From positions 1 through 5,082 of the forward strand of contig CAYMGQ010000050.1 in the NCBI GenBank assembly GCA_964390055.1: 5,082 nucleotides of DNA. The letters are read 5' to 3'. Positions 1 to 4,912 of the stretch are shown in pieces. Position numbers and translations under genes: made by a program. The first letter of the stretch is position 1; every line of letters starts with the position of its first letter. The notes under the pieces are model-generated. The model was not told the origin of the DNA, did no database searches, and worked only from the letters and a program-made list of their open reading frames with translations. The stretch is from CAYMGQ01 sp964390055. GTDB taxonomy: Bacteria; Bacillota; Clostridia; Peptostreptococcales; Natronincolaceae.

Positions 1-143
1 ATTACTAAGGGTGTTATTGAAAAGAAGCAACATCCAATTTGTAAAACACAATGATGTTTAACTGAAAATAGCAATTCATCTCCCACTTGTAGAAGTGGTA
101 AGTAGTTCACCACTCCTTCTCTGATTGGTTGAATAATGAACAA
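1..143 (-). CDS. Possible partial open frame running off the left edge, doubtful
   Basis: Reading leftward, a TTG codon at 143-141 opens a frame of 47 codons that stays open to the window edge. It would begin (M)FIIQPIREGVVNYLPLLQ and continue with a VGDELLF stretch. A GGAG sits 9 bases upstream of the TTG, but that GGAG is also the arm of the terminator stem that follows the RNase J gene, which argues against it being a dedicated ribosome binding site. No family is recognised and there is no ATG start. The same bases form two alternative hairpins, so the open frame may be only a by-product of structured non-coding DNA. It lies just downstream of RNase J on the same strand. It is listed because it cannot be excluded without the neighbouring sequence. 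Confidence 0.15.
   Translation of the reverse strand, partial: MFIIQPIREGVVNYLPLLQVGDELLFSVKHHCVLQIGCCFFSITPLV
83..114. repeat. Two overlapping, mutually exclusive small hairpins
   Basis: CCACTT at 83-88 pairs with AAGTGG at 93-98 around a 4-base loop. AGTGGT at 94-99 can instead pair with ACCACT at 109-114 around a 9-base loop. The middle segment is shared, so only one can form at a time. The bases just before (GCAATTCATC at 71-80) followed by such a hairpin recall, from memory, the right end of IS200/IS605-type elements in clostridia. No transposase end is recognisable in the 80 bases to the left, so this is only a suggestion. Confidence 0.4.
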
Positions 144-146
144 ATT

Positions 147-196
147 AAAACACTCCTGACCACCAAAATTTTAAACGGTGACCGGAGTGTTTTTTT
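147..196. terminator. Intrinsic terminator, possibly bidirectional, at the 3' end of the RNase J gene
   Basis: AAAACACTCC (147-156) pairs with GGAGTGTTTT (184-193), and an inner CACC (161-164) pairs with GGTG (177-180) across a small internal loop. Read on the plus strand the stem is followed by a run of seven T (190-196). Read on the minus strand it is followed by TTTT-AA-TTT. It lies 19 bases beyond the RNase J stop codon, so it probably ends that transcript. The better T run on the plus strand suggests it may also stop transcription entering from the left. Confidence 0.75.
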
Positions 197-214
197 ATTA
201 TAGTTAGCACATTT

Positions 215-1864
215 TTACTGTAAAACAGAGACTAGTACGAGTGGACTATATCGTCCTTCGTTCAATAAGTAGTTTTCAATGCCCTCTTTCACAATTTGTT
301 CAATATCTTTCGGTTTTTTAATACCTTCATCTTTACATTTTTGTATAAATGTATCAATCATAAATTTCAGTTGATATTCTTTTTCTTGTAAAACGCCTTC
401 TGCCAAAAAACCAATGTTTTTCAAAAGAACCTTGTACGCCATGCCTTTATTGAATAATAAATCTATTACCAAGCAACCATGGTCAGCTATTGTTTTTCTT
501 GTTTCAACTTCTTTTTGACCAATCAACCCTGCTCCATAATCATTTATATATATCGCACCACATCCGATATAAGTCCCAAGTTGCGTGCCTTTTTGTGTTA
601 CTAAGATACTATACCCATTCACAGGAATTTGTATGTTTTCTGGCTTTAAGCCACAATTTTGAGCAATTTCTTGATGTTTTTTCAAATGCATGAATTCACC
701 GTGCACAGGAATAAAAAACTTTGGTTTACACGCCAATAGCATTTGCTTCAATTCCTTTTGGCATGCATGACCAGAAGTATGTATTTCGGATTCTTTTTCA
801 TAAATGACTTCTGCTCCTCGTCGCATTAAAAGATTTATCATTCCCAAAATTGCTTTTTCATTCCCGGGAATAGGGGAAGAGGATAATAAAATTTTATCAT
901 TCTTTGTAATTTTGATTTGTTTATGAATATTATTAGCAATCCTATATAAAGCACTCATTTCTTCGCCTTGGCTACCGGTTGTTATAATTAATAATTCATT
1001 GTCGGGTACTTTATTTATATCATTGATATCAATTAAAGTGGTGTCCCTATACTTAATGTAACCTAAATTTTTGGCTACATTAAGCATATTGACCATGCTC
1101 CTACCCGAAACGGCTACTTTGCGATTGTTTTTTTCAGCTACATCTAGGATTTGTTGCATCCGATATATATTAGATGCAAAAGTTGCGATTATGATTCGCT
1201 GTGTAGATGCATGCACAAATTTTTCTAATGAATGTCCAACAATATTGTCGTTTAGCGTATTTTCTTCTTTAGTAGCATTTGTGGAATCAGACATCAAAAC
1301 TAAAACGCCAGCATCACCAAGTTCTTTAAAGCGCTTCATGTCAATGGGCTTGACCAGCGAGGAATTCTCCTCGATTTTAAAGTCTCCAGTATGAATTATT
1401 GTTCCTATTTCAGTCCTAATCGCAACAGCAACACTTCCTGCTATAGAATGATTAGTATGAATAAACTCAACATTAAAATTGCCTAACCTCTCAATTTGTC
1501 CTGCTCGGACAATCCGTTTATGACTTTTTGATAATTGTTCTTCACTGAGTTTTGCATCAATTACTCCAGCAGTAAATTCCGTACAATATATAATAGGATT
1601 AATATAATCAAGCAAATAGGGCAATGCCCCAATATGATCCTCATGTGCATGAGTGATAACAAGACCTCGGATTTTATGTTTGTTTTTTATAATATACGAA
1701 AAATCAGGAATAAGCACATTGACGCCTAGTAAATCATTTGTCGGGAAACCCAACCCACAATCAATAATAATGATTTCATTTTTATATTCGATAACCGTCA
1801 TGTTTTTACCGATTTCATCTATCCCGCCCAAAGGCAATATTTTTATAATTTTTTGTGCATCCAT
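215..1864 (-). CDS. rnj: Ribonuclease J (5'-3' exoribonuclease / endoribonuclease)
   Basis: This 549-residue protein has the usual RNase J length (about 550). It belongs to the metallo-beta-lactamase / beta-CASP nucleases that carry out 5'-end-dependent mRNA decay and rRNA or mRNA processing in the cytoplasm of Gram-positive bacteria. The N-terminal GGIDEIGKNM (13-22) and the zinc motif HAHEDH (72-77) are present, followed by His139 (TNHS) and Asp161 (TGDFK). The beta-CASP region carries TTGSQGEEMSAL (295-306), SSPIPGNEK (329-337), HTSGHA (362-367) and PVHGE (387-391), so all catalytic ligands appear intact. The C-terminal domain (about 450-549) is full length. The ATG at 1864 is preceded by a GAGGT Shine-Dalgarno at 1871-1875, 6 bases away, and by a strong promoter. 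It is the only gene in its unit visible here. The family assignment is firm. Whether it corresponds to the J1 or J2 paralogue cannot be told. Confidence 0.96.
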   Translation of the reverse strand: MDAQKIIKILPLGGIDEIGKNMTVIEYKNEIIIIDCGLGFPTNDLLGVNVLIPDFSYIIKNKHKIRGLVITHAHEDHIGALPYLLDYINPIIYCTEFTAGVIDAKLSEEQLSKSHKRIVRAGQIERLGNFNVEFIHTNHSIAGSVAVAIRTEIGTIIHTGDFKIEENSSLVKPIDMKRFKELGDAGVLVLMSDSTNATKEENTLNDNIVGHSLEKFVHASTQRIIIATFASNIYRMQQILDVAEKNNRKVAVSGRSMVNMLNVAKNLGYIKYRDTTLIDINDINKVPDNELLIITTGSQGEEMSALYRIANNIHKQIKITKNDKILLSSSPIPGNEKAILGMINLLMRRGAEVIYEKESEIHTSGHACQKELKQMLLACKPKFFIPVHGEFMHLKKHQEIAQNCGLKPENIQIPVNGYSILVTQKGTQLGTYIGCGAIYINDYGAGLIGQKEVETRKTIADHGCLVIDLLFNKGMAYKVLLKNIGFLAEGVLQEKEYQLKFMIDTFIQKCKDEGIKKPKDIEQIVKEGIENYLLNEGRYSPLVLVSVLQ

Positions 1865-1897
1865 TTTTTTACCTCAAATAAATGTTAATTTAGTTGT

Positions 1898-1926
1898 ATT
1901 ATACCTCAAATTTTACTAAAAGTCAA
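1898..1926 (-). promoter_or_regulatory. Sigma-A-type promoter of the RNase J gene
   Basis: On the minus strand TTGACT (1926-1921) and TATAAT (1903-1898) are separated by exactly 17 bases, which is one mismatch from the housekeeping consensus. The expected start of transcription is near 1891, leaving a 5' untranslated region of about 26 bases with only the ribosome binding site in it. No operator-like repeat is seen in that short leader. Confidence 0.85.
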
Positions 1927-1943
1927 TTTTACATTTAACACTT

Positions 1944-1973
1944 TTGCAAAATCTCATATAATATAGATATAAC
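1944..1973 (+). promoter_or_regulatory. Candidate promoter for the leader and secreted-protein gene
   Basis: TTGCAA (1944-1949) and TATAAC (1968-1973) are 18 bases apart. An overlapping alternative uses TATAAT at 1957-1962 with a poorer TTTAAC 17 bases upstream (1934-1939). Either would start transcription at about 1970-1981, back to back with the RNase J promoter and just ahead of the first terminator-like hairpin. The region is AT-rich, so chance matches are possible. Confidence 0.5.
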
Positions 1974-1999
1974 AAATTTCATTTATAATATTCAATAAG

Positions 2000-2035
2000 T
2001 TTCTGCAACATCTATTTGGGTTGCAGAAATTTTTT
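2000..2035 (+). terminator. Terminator-like hairpin early in the leader (attenuator or end of a short RNA)
   Basis: TTTCTGCAAC (2000-2009) and GTTGCAGAAA (2020-2029) are perfect 10-base complements around a 10-base loop, followed at once by six T (2030-2035). This is a standard Rho-independent terminator on the plus strand. No plus-strand gene ends upstream of it. Its most likely targets are therefore transcripts from the promoter at 1944-1973, giving an RNA of about 55-65 bases, or stray transcription diverging from the RNase J promoter region. Confidence 0.7.
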
Positions 2036-2039
2036 ATAA

Positions 2040-2069
2040 AAAAATATCCTTGAGCTAAGGGATGTTTTT
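2040..2069. repeat. AT-rich inverted repeat, possible second terminator
   Basis: AAAAATATCC (2040-2049) can pair with GGATGTTTTT (2060-2069) through ten pairs including one G-U. The loop is 10 bases. The T-rich arm is part of the stem, and further T follow at 2071-2074. The mirror strand would also give a stem followed by T. It may be a weak bidirectional terminator or a leader stem. Confidence 0.4.
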
Positions 2070-2158
2070 ATTTTGACCAAGAGAGTTGTAATTATGCAAC
2101 AAATATATAAACACAACTCTCATAACCATGCGAAAGCATGTTGATATAAATTTTATCC

Positions 2159-2216
2159 CTCCTTTCCACCATAGCATGATAGCATGGTGTTCACAATAAA
2201 CAAATACACAAAGGAG
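2159..2216 (+). promoter_or_regulatory. Anti-Shine-Dalgarno element that can sequester the ribosome binding site
   Basis: CTCCTTT (2159-2165) is the exact reverse complement of AAAGGAG (2210-2216), the ribosome binding site of the gene starting at 2224. The 44 bases between them hold a CACCAT/ATGGTG hairpin (2167-2189), which would bring the two arms together. When paired, translation of the secreted protein should be blocked. An RNA thermometer, a ligand-dependent switch or simple low-level translation would all fit. The pairing is seen directly; the regulation is inferred. Confidence 0.45.
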
Positions 2217-2223
2217 TGAGGAA

Positions 2224-2706
2224 ATGGGTAGAAAAAAAATTACCAAGAGCATAATATTTTTTGTTGTGCTATTGGTAATAATGACATCTTTGTCCACACC
2301 ATGCTTCGCAGCAAATGCAACAACCGTAGCCCCATACTACAAGTATCATGGGGATACGATTGAAGAGGTCATCCCTGAAAAGGGAGTGGCCTACTACCCT
2401 GTCAAACAGGGTGGTGTCGTCCTATTCTATGTGAATATGGATGACACCACAAGCCTTTTTGCAGGCGATACACAATTTGTGTACTCCTGTAAAATAACGG
2501 TCTTGCTGACACAAGAGCGCCAACAACTTCTTCGCAGGCTGGTCAAACCTGTGGAGAAAGACCAGATGCTTGCCGCTGTAGGCGAAGAGGCGTTTGCCTT
2601 TGCCGAAACAGTGGCAAGTAAATATGAAGCGTTTTCGGGACCGCAAACCCCCGCTGTTCCGAAAACATTCCCATCCTTCTTAACTCGCTGGCTGGGATAT
2701 CCGTAA
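2224..2706 (+). CDS. Small secreted protein of unknown function
   Basis: This is a 160-residue protein with a clear export signal: basic MGRKKITK, a hydrophobic core at 9-22, and a likely signal-peptidase I site after CFA (27-29). Cys27 is preceded by Pro and does not fit a lipobox. The mature part (about 131 residues) starts with a Tyr- and Val-rich stretch (37-95) that looks beta-structured. It continues with a charged, Ala-rich, probably helical segment (97-137) and ends in a Pro-rich tail (140-160) finishing WLGYP. Only one Cys (Cys89) remains after cleavage. The ATG at 2224 follows AAAGGAG by 7 bases. No family is recognised. Two sampled 60-base lines (2521-2640) are 50-52% G+C, against 33% and 38% for sampled lines of the RNase J and pilT genes, suggesting different selection or recent transfer. 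It is flanked by its own leader and terminator, so it is probably a single-gene unit. Confidence 0.8.
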   Translation: MGRKKITKSIIFFVVLLVIMTSLSTPCFAANATTVAPYYKYHGDTIEEVIPEKGVAYYPVKQGGVVLFYVNMDDTTSLFAGDTQFVYSCKITVLLTQERQQLLRRLVKPVEKDQMLAAVGEEAFAFAETVASKYEAFSGPQTPAVPKTFPSFLTRWLGYP

Positions 2707-2707
2707 A

Positions 2708-2736
2708 AAATAGCCCCTTTATGGGGCTATTTTTTT
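2708..2736 (+). terminator. Strong intrinsic terminator of the secreted-protein gene
   Basis: AAATAGCCCC (2708-2717) pairs with GGGGCTATTT (2723-2732) around the loop TTTAT, and the T run continues to 2736. It begins directly after the TAA stop (2704-2706) and separates this gene from pilT. The A-rich left flank would also let it act on the other strand, though no minus-strand gene is near. Confidence 0.92.
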
Positions 2737-2740
2737 GTCC

Positions 2741-2769
2741 TTAAACAAAACCAAGTAACCAAATATAAT
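2741..2769 (+). promoter_or_regulatory. Candidate promoter of pilT
   Basis: A perfect TATAAT lies at 2764-2769, with a weak TTAAAC at 2741-2746 exactly 17 bases upstream. It falls between the preceding terminator and the pilT start, where an independent promoter is needed. The poor -35 match may indicate an activator or low expression. No c-di-GMP riboswitch is seen in the roughly 30-base leader. Confidence 0.5.
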
Positions 2770-2804
2770 ATAAGTATTGTTACGATTTTTCAAAGGAGTT
2801 ATGT

Positions 2805-3842
2805 ATGTTAAAGCAGATATTTAATCTTTTAGAACAATCTTATGCAGAACATTATTCGGATATTCATTTAGCCATTAACCAAAAACCTGCTGTGCGTAGA
2901 AATGGCAAAATCCATCTCCAAGAAACCATGCCGCTGACTACTAAAGAAACATTACAATCTTTTATCTTGCATATGTTAGCTACTATAGGCATCAAGCAGG
3001 ATAATGGGAAAGATATCGACTTATCATTTAGTCACAAAAACAATAGATATCGTGTTAATATATATACAAAGCAAGGGGAGCGCGCGGTTGCCATAAGAGT
3101 TTTACACCCCACTGTCCCAACACTTGAAAAAATGCAGTTGCCTGAAATTTTTAAAAGCATCCTTGATAATAAAAACGGGCTTATATTAGTAACTGGTCCT
3201 ACTGGGTGTGGAAAATCTACAACATTGGCAGCCATGGTCAACCATCTTAATTTAAGTCGTTGCATGCATATTTTAACCTTTGAAGACCCGATAGAGTTTC
3301 TATTTCGAAACGAACAATCTATTGTTAGTCAACGCGAAATAGGCAAAGATGTAGATACATTTGCAAATGCATTACGGTCATCACTAAGGGAAGACCCAGA
3401 TGTGATTATGGTAGGAGAAATGCGTGACTTAGAGACTATCGGCTTGGCTCTAACCGCAGCTGAAACTGGGCACTTGGTTTTATCGTCGTTACATACAATT
3501 GGAGCTGCTCAAACCATAGACCGAATCATTGATGTTTTTCCACCTCATCACCAATCTCAAATACGAACACAATTATCGAACTCTTTGCGAGCAGTTATCT
3601 CCCAAGTGTTATTACCTAAAGCACATGGAGAAGGACAAGTAGCTGCCTTTGAAATTATGATAGTGAACCAAGCGATTTCTAGTGCTATTAAAAAAGGTAA
3701 AACCGGCCAAATATCTTCTTCAATACAAACAGGTGTCCACAAAGGCATGATAACATTGGAACAGAGTGTCTATCGCCTGATTGAAAATCAAGTTATTAAT
3801 CCCAAAGACGCTACATCATACCTTAACGGTTTAGAGATATGA
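2805..3842 (+). CDS. pilT: PilT, type IV pilus retraction (twitching motility) ATPase
   Basis: At 345 residues this is the normal PilT length. PilT forms a cytoplasmic hexamer at the base of the type IV pilus machine and uses ATP to depolymerise the pilin fibre, giving twitching, adhesion changes and DNA uptake. The N-terminal PAS-like domain (about 1-100) includes SDIHLA (18-23). The ATPase core has Walker A GPTGCGKST (131-139), the Asp box TFEDPIE (158-164), Walker B with catalytic Glu IMVGEMRD (201-208) and the His box GHLVLSSLHT (222-231). The PilT-specific C-terminal region, usually AIRNLIREGK, reads AISSAIKKGK (290-299) and is followed by QISSSIQTG. The ATG at 2805 has AAAGGAG (2792-2798) six bases upstream. 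Another ATG at 2801 is out of frame and stops after seven codons. No other pilus gene is in the window. Full-length PilT rather than the PilB extension ATPase is supported by size and C-terminus. Confidence 0.95.
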   Translation: MLKQIFNLLEQSYAEHYSDIHLAINQKPAVRRNGKIHLQETMPLTTKETLQSFILHMLATIGIKQDNGKDIDLSFSHKNNRYRVNIYTKQGERAVAIRVLHPTVPTLEKMQLPEIFKSILDNKNGLILVTGPTGCGKSTTLAAMVNHLNLSRCMHILTFEDPIEFLFRNEQSIVSQREIGKDVDTFANALRSSLREDPDVIMVGEMRDLETIGLALTAAETGHLVLSSLHTIGAAQTIDRIIDVFPPHHQSQIRTQLSNSLRAVISQVLLPKAHGEGQVAAFEIMIVNQAISSAIKKGKTGQISSSIQTGVHKGMITLEQSVYRLIENQVINPKDATSYLNGLEI

Positions 3843-3897
3843 TTATTTAACAAATTTGGTCTTGCTTTATACAATAATATATATATATGTATTTATT

Positions 3898-3947
3898 ATC
3901 GTTCATTTGCTATGTTTTTCAAAAAACTATGCAGTGAGCGATTTTTT
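3898..3947 (+). terminator. Probable terminator of pilT
   Basis: ATCGTTCA (3898-3905) pairs with TGAGCGAT (3935-3942, one G-U). Inside, GC (3909-3910) pairs with GC (3931-3932), and GTTTT pairs with AAAAC, forming a long imperfect hairpin. Six T follow (3942-3947). It starts 56 bases after the pilT stop. Between stop and hairpin is an alternating AT tract (about 3876-3888). The internal mismatches lower confidence. Confidence 0.6.
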
Positions 3948-3976
3948 ATATTAAACAAAAACGGAGGTATCCTAAA

Positions 3977-4141
3977 ATGAAAAAACACAAACCTAAAACA
4001 ATGCTGGAGATTATGGCGCAGACAAGAAGTCGAGAGTCAATGGGTCGCCCAGTTACCATGTTAACCAAGCGGGACAAACTGCGTAAGCGCAATCACCAAA
4101 AGACTGCTTGGCGAAAGGAGGCTCGACAATATGTTGGGTAA
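3977..4141 (+). CDS. Small very basic protein, 54 residues, coupled to the kinase gene
   Basis: An ATG at 3977 preceded by GGAGGT (3963-3968, 8 bases away) opens a 54-codon frame ending TAA at 4139-4141. The protein begins MKKHKPKTMLEIMAQ and has a dense Lys/Arg/His second half around KRDKLRKRNHQK (31-42), then ends AWRKEARQYVG. There is no hydrophobic segment, so it should be cytoplasmic. Its charge suggests contact with nucleic acid or ribosomes, which is inference only. Its last 11 bases overlap the start of the kinase gene, and the Shine-Dalgarno of that gene lies inside it, so the two are translationally coupled. Short basic proteins of this look are common in phage and integrated-element genomes, but no family is recognised. 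The good ribosome binding site and the overlap are the main support for it being real. Confidence 0.7.
   Translation: MKKHKPKTMLEIMAQTRSRESMGRPVTMLTKRDKLRKRNHQKTAWRKEARQYVG
4115..4121 (+). promoter_or_regulatory. Ribosome binding site of the kinase gene, inside the upstream gene
   Basis: AAGGAGG at 4115-4121 is a full-strength Shine-Dalgarno 9 bases before the ATG at 4131. It fixes that start codon and lies within the last codons of the 54-residue gene, consistent with translational coupling. Confidence 0.8.
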
Positions 4142-4865
4142 GGTAATATTAGTAGAGGGAAGTGACTGCAGCTTTAAAGAAACTAACTCCATCGCCCTCT
4201 ACGAAAATCTCAAAAATATGGGCTATGATGTTCGGAAATACCATTTCCCTAATTATGAAAGCCCGTCTGCGGCTCTGGTAAAAATGTATTTGTCTGGTGC
4301 ACTAGGAGACAATGCATCACAAATCAATCCATATGTTGCCTCACAATTTTATGCTGTTGATAGAGTTGCAAGCTATATTACTGAGTGGAAGGATTTTTAT
4401 TTAAATGGTGGTATTGTTGTGTTAGACCGTTATGTCGAAAGTAATGCCATACACCAAGGAGCAAAATTTACAGACATAGCCGAAAAAAATAAGTTTTTAA
4501 ATTGGGTACATAATTTAGAATACAACCTCAATAAACTGCCAAAACCGGATATAGTTTTTTTCATGGATATGCCCCCGATAGTTGCACAAGCTATCATGTC
4601 AAAACGTGGCAATAAAATTGACAATGGCAAGTTAGACATTCACGAAAAAGACAAGAATTTTATGCAGGAATCATATAAAAACGCCAAATATGTGGCAAAT
4701 AAGTTTGGATGGCACACTATCTCCTGCATACAAAAAGGCAAGGTTTTTCTTCCAGATACCAACCCATTGGATATAGTAAAAACCAAAGAAACCCTTGCAC
4801 AAGAAATCCTACAGAAAGCATTAGAGGTTGTAATAGGGAAGAAAAGTGACTGTGTCACACTTTGA
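4131..4865 (+). CDS. tmk: Thymidylate kinase-like protein with an altered phosphate-binding loop
   Basis: This 244-residue P-loop kinase resembles dTMP kinase, which phosphorylates dTMP to dTDP with ATP. Landmarks are the opening beta strand and loop KVILVEGSDCSFKET (4-18), FPNYESPS (39-46), AVDR (75-78) in the nucleoside site, and DRYVESNAIHQG (99-110) matching the family DR(Y)xxS..QG signature. FFMDMPP (143-149) and a lid region with KRGNKI and DIHEKD (158-174) follow. The loop is unusual. Where TMKs read about EGxDGxGK[ST]T, here both glycines before Lys16 are Cys13 and Phe15, and Glu17 replaces the Ser/Thr. The rest is well kept, so this looks like a divergent branch rather than a decaying copy, but activity is uncertain. 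It is somewhat longer than the usual 200-230 residues. It is translationally coupled to the preceding basic-protein gene. The usual Bacillota tmk neighbours (such as holB) are absent, so it may be an accessory copy. Confidence 0.8.
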   Translation: MLGKVILVEGSDCSFKETNSIALYENLKNMGYDVRKYHFPNYESPSAALVKMYLSGALGDNASQINPYVASQFYAVDRVASYITEWKDFYLNGGIVVLDRYVESNAIHQGAKFTDIAEKNKFLNWVHNLEYNLNKLPKPDIVFFMDMPPIVAQAIMSKRGNKIDNGKLDIHEKDKNFMQESYKNAKYVANKFGWHTISCIQKGKVFLPDTNPLDIVKTKETLAQEILQKALEVVIGKKSDCVTL

Positions 4866-4874
4866 TAAGAATCG

Positions 4875-4912
4875 CAAACCTCGCTTAGTACCAATTTCAG
4901 AGGTTGTTTTTT
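4875..4912 (+). terminator. Terminator of the basic protein-kinase unit
   Basis: AACCTC (4877-4882) pairs with GAGGTT (4900-4905) around a 17-base loop. C4875 and G4906 can add a pair with a bulged A. Six T follow (4907-4912). It lies 11 bases past the kinase stop codon. Confidence 0.75.

Larger units (their letters stand above)
1974..2223 (+). promoter_or_regulatory. Structured leader region upstream of the secreted-protein gene
   Basis: About 250 bases without a convincing gene carry a chain of inverted repeats. They are a 10-bp terminator-like hairpin (2000-2029), a 10-bp AT-rich hairpin (2040-2049 with 2060-2069), a 9-bp stem with a 23-base loop (GAGAGTTGT 2081-2089 with ACAACTCTC 2113-2121), and a 5-bp hairpin with a GAAA tetraloop (CATGC 2127-2131, GCATG 2136-2140). 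Last comes CACCAT 2167-2172 with ATGGTG 2184-2189, enclosed by a segment complementary to the Shine-Dalgarno. Such density suggests a cis-regulatory RNA. It does not match a riboswitch class that I recognise, and function is inferred from pairing only. Confidence 0.45.

Noticed and set aside
1071..1919. Plus-strand open frames opposite the RNase J gene
   Set aside because: The minus-strand frame carries all RNase J motifs. These are antisense by-products without ribosome binding sites.
1974..2223. CRISPR array or replication origin in the repeat-rich leader
   Set aside because: The inverted repeats differ from each other and there are no regularly spaced direct repeats or iterons.
2055..2297. 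Minus-strand open frame covering the leader and the start of the secreted-protein gene
   Set aside because: The hydrophobic part is the reverse reading of the signal peptide region, and no ribosome binding site or family is apparent.
2737..2804. Possible c-di-GMP riboswitch before pilT
   Set aside because: Pilus genes in clostridia are often controlled this way, but the gap is only about 68 bases and shows no conserved aptamer sequence.
2801..2824. Upstream ATG at 2801 as the pilT start
   Set aside because: It is out of frame and stops after seven codons. The ATG at 2805 has the better-placed ribosome binding site and gives a full-length PilT.
3876..3888. Alternating AT tract as a -10 element for the basic protein-kinase unit
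   Set aside because: Several AT-rich hexamers fit loosely but all -35 matches are poor, and transcription from here would pass through the pilT terminator hairpin. The promoter of this unit remains unlocated.
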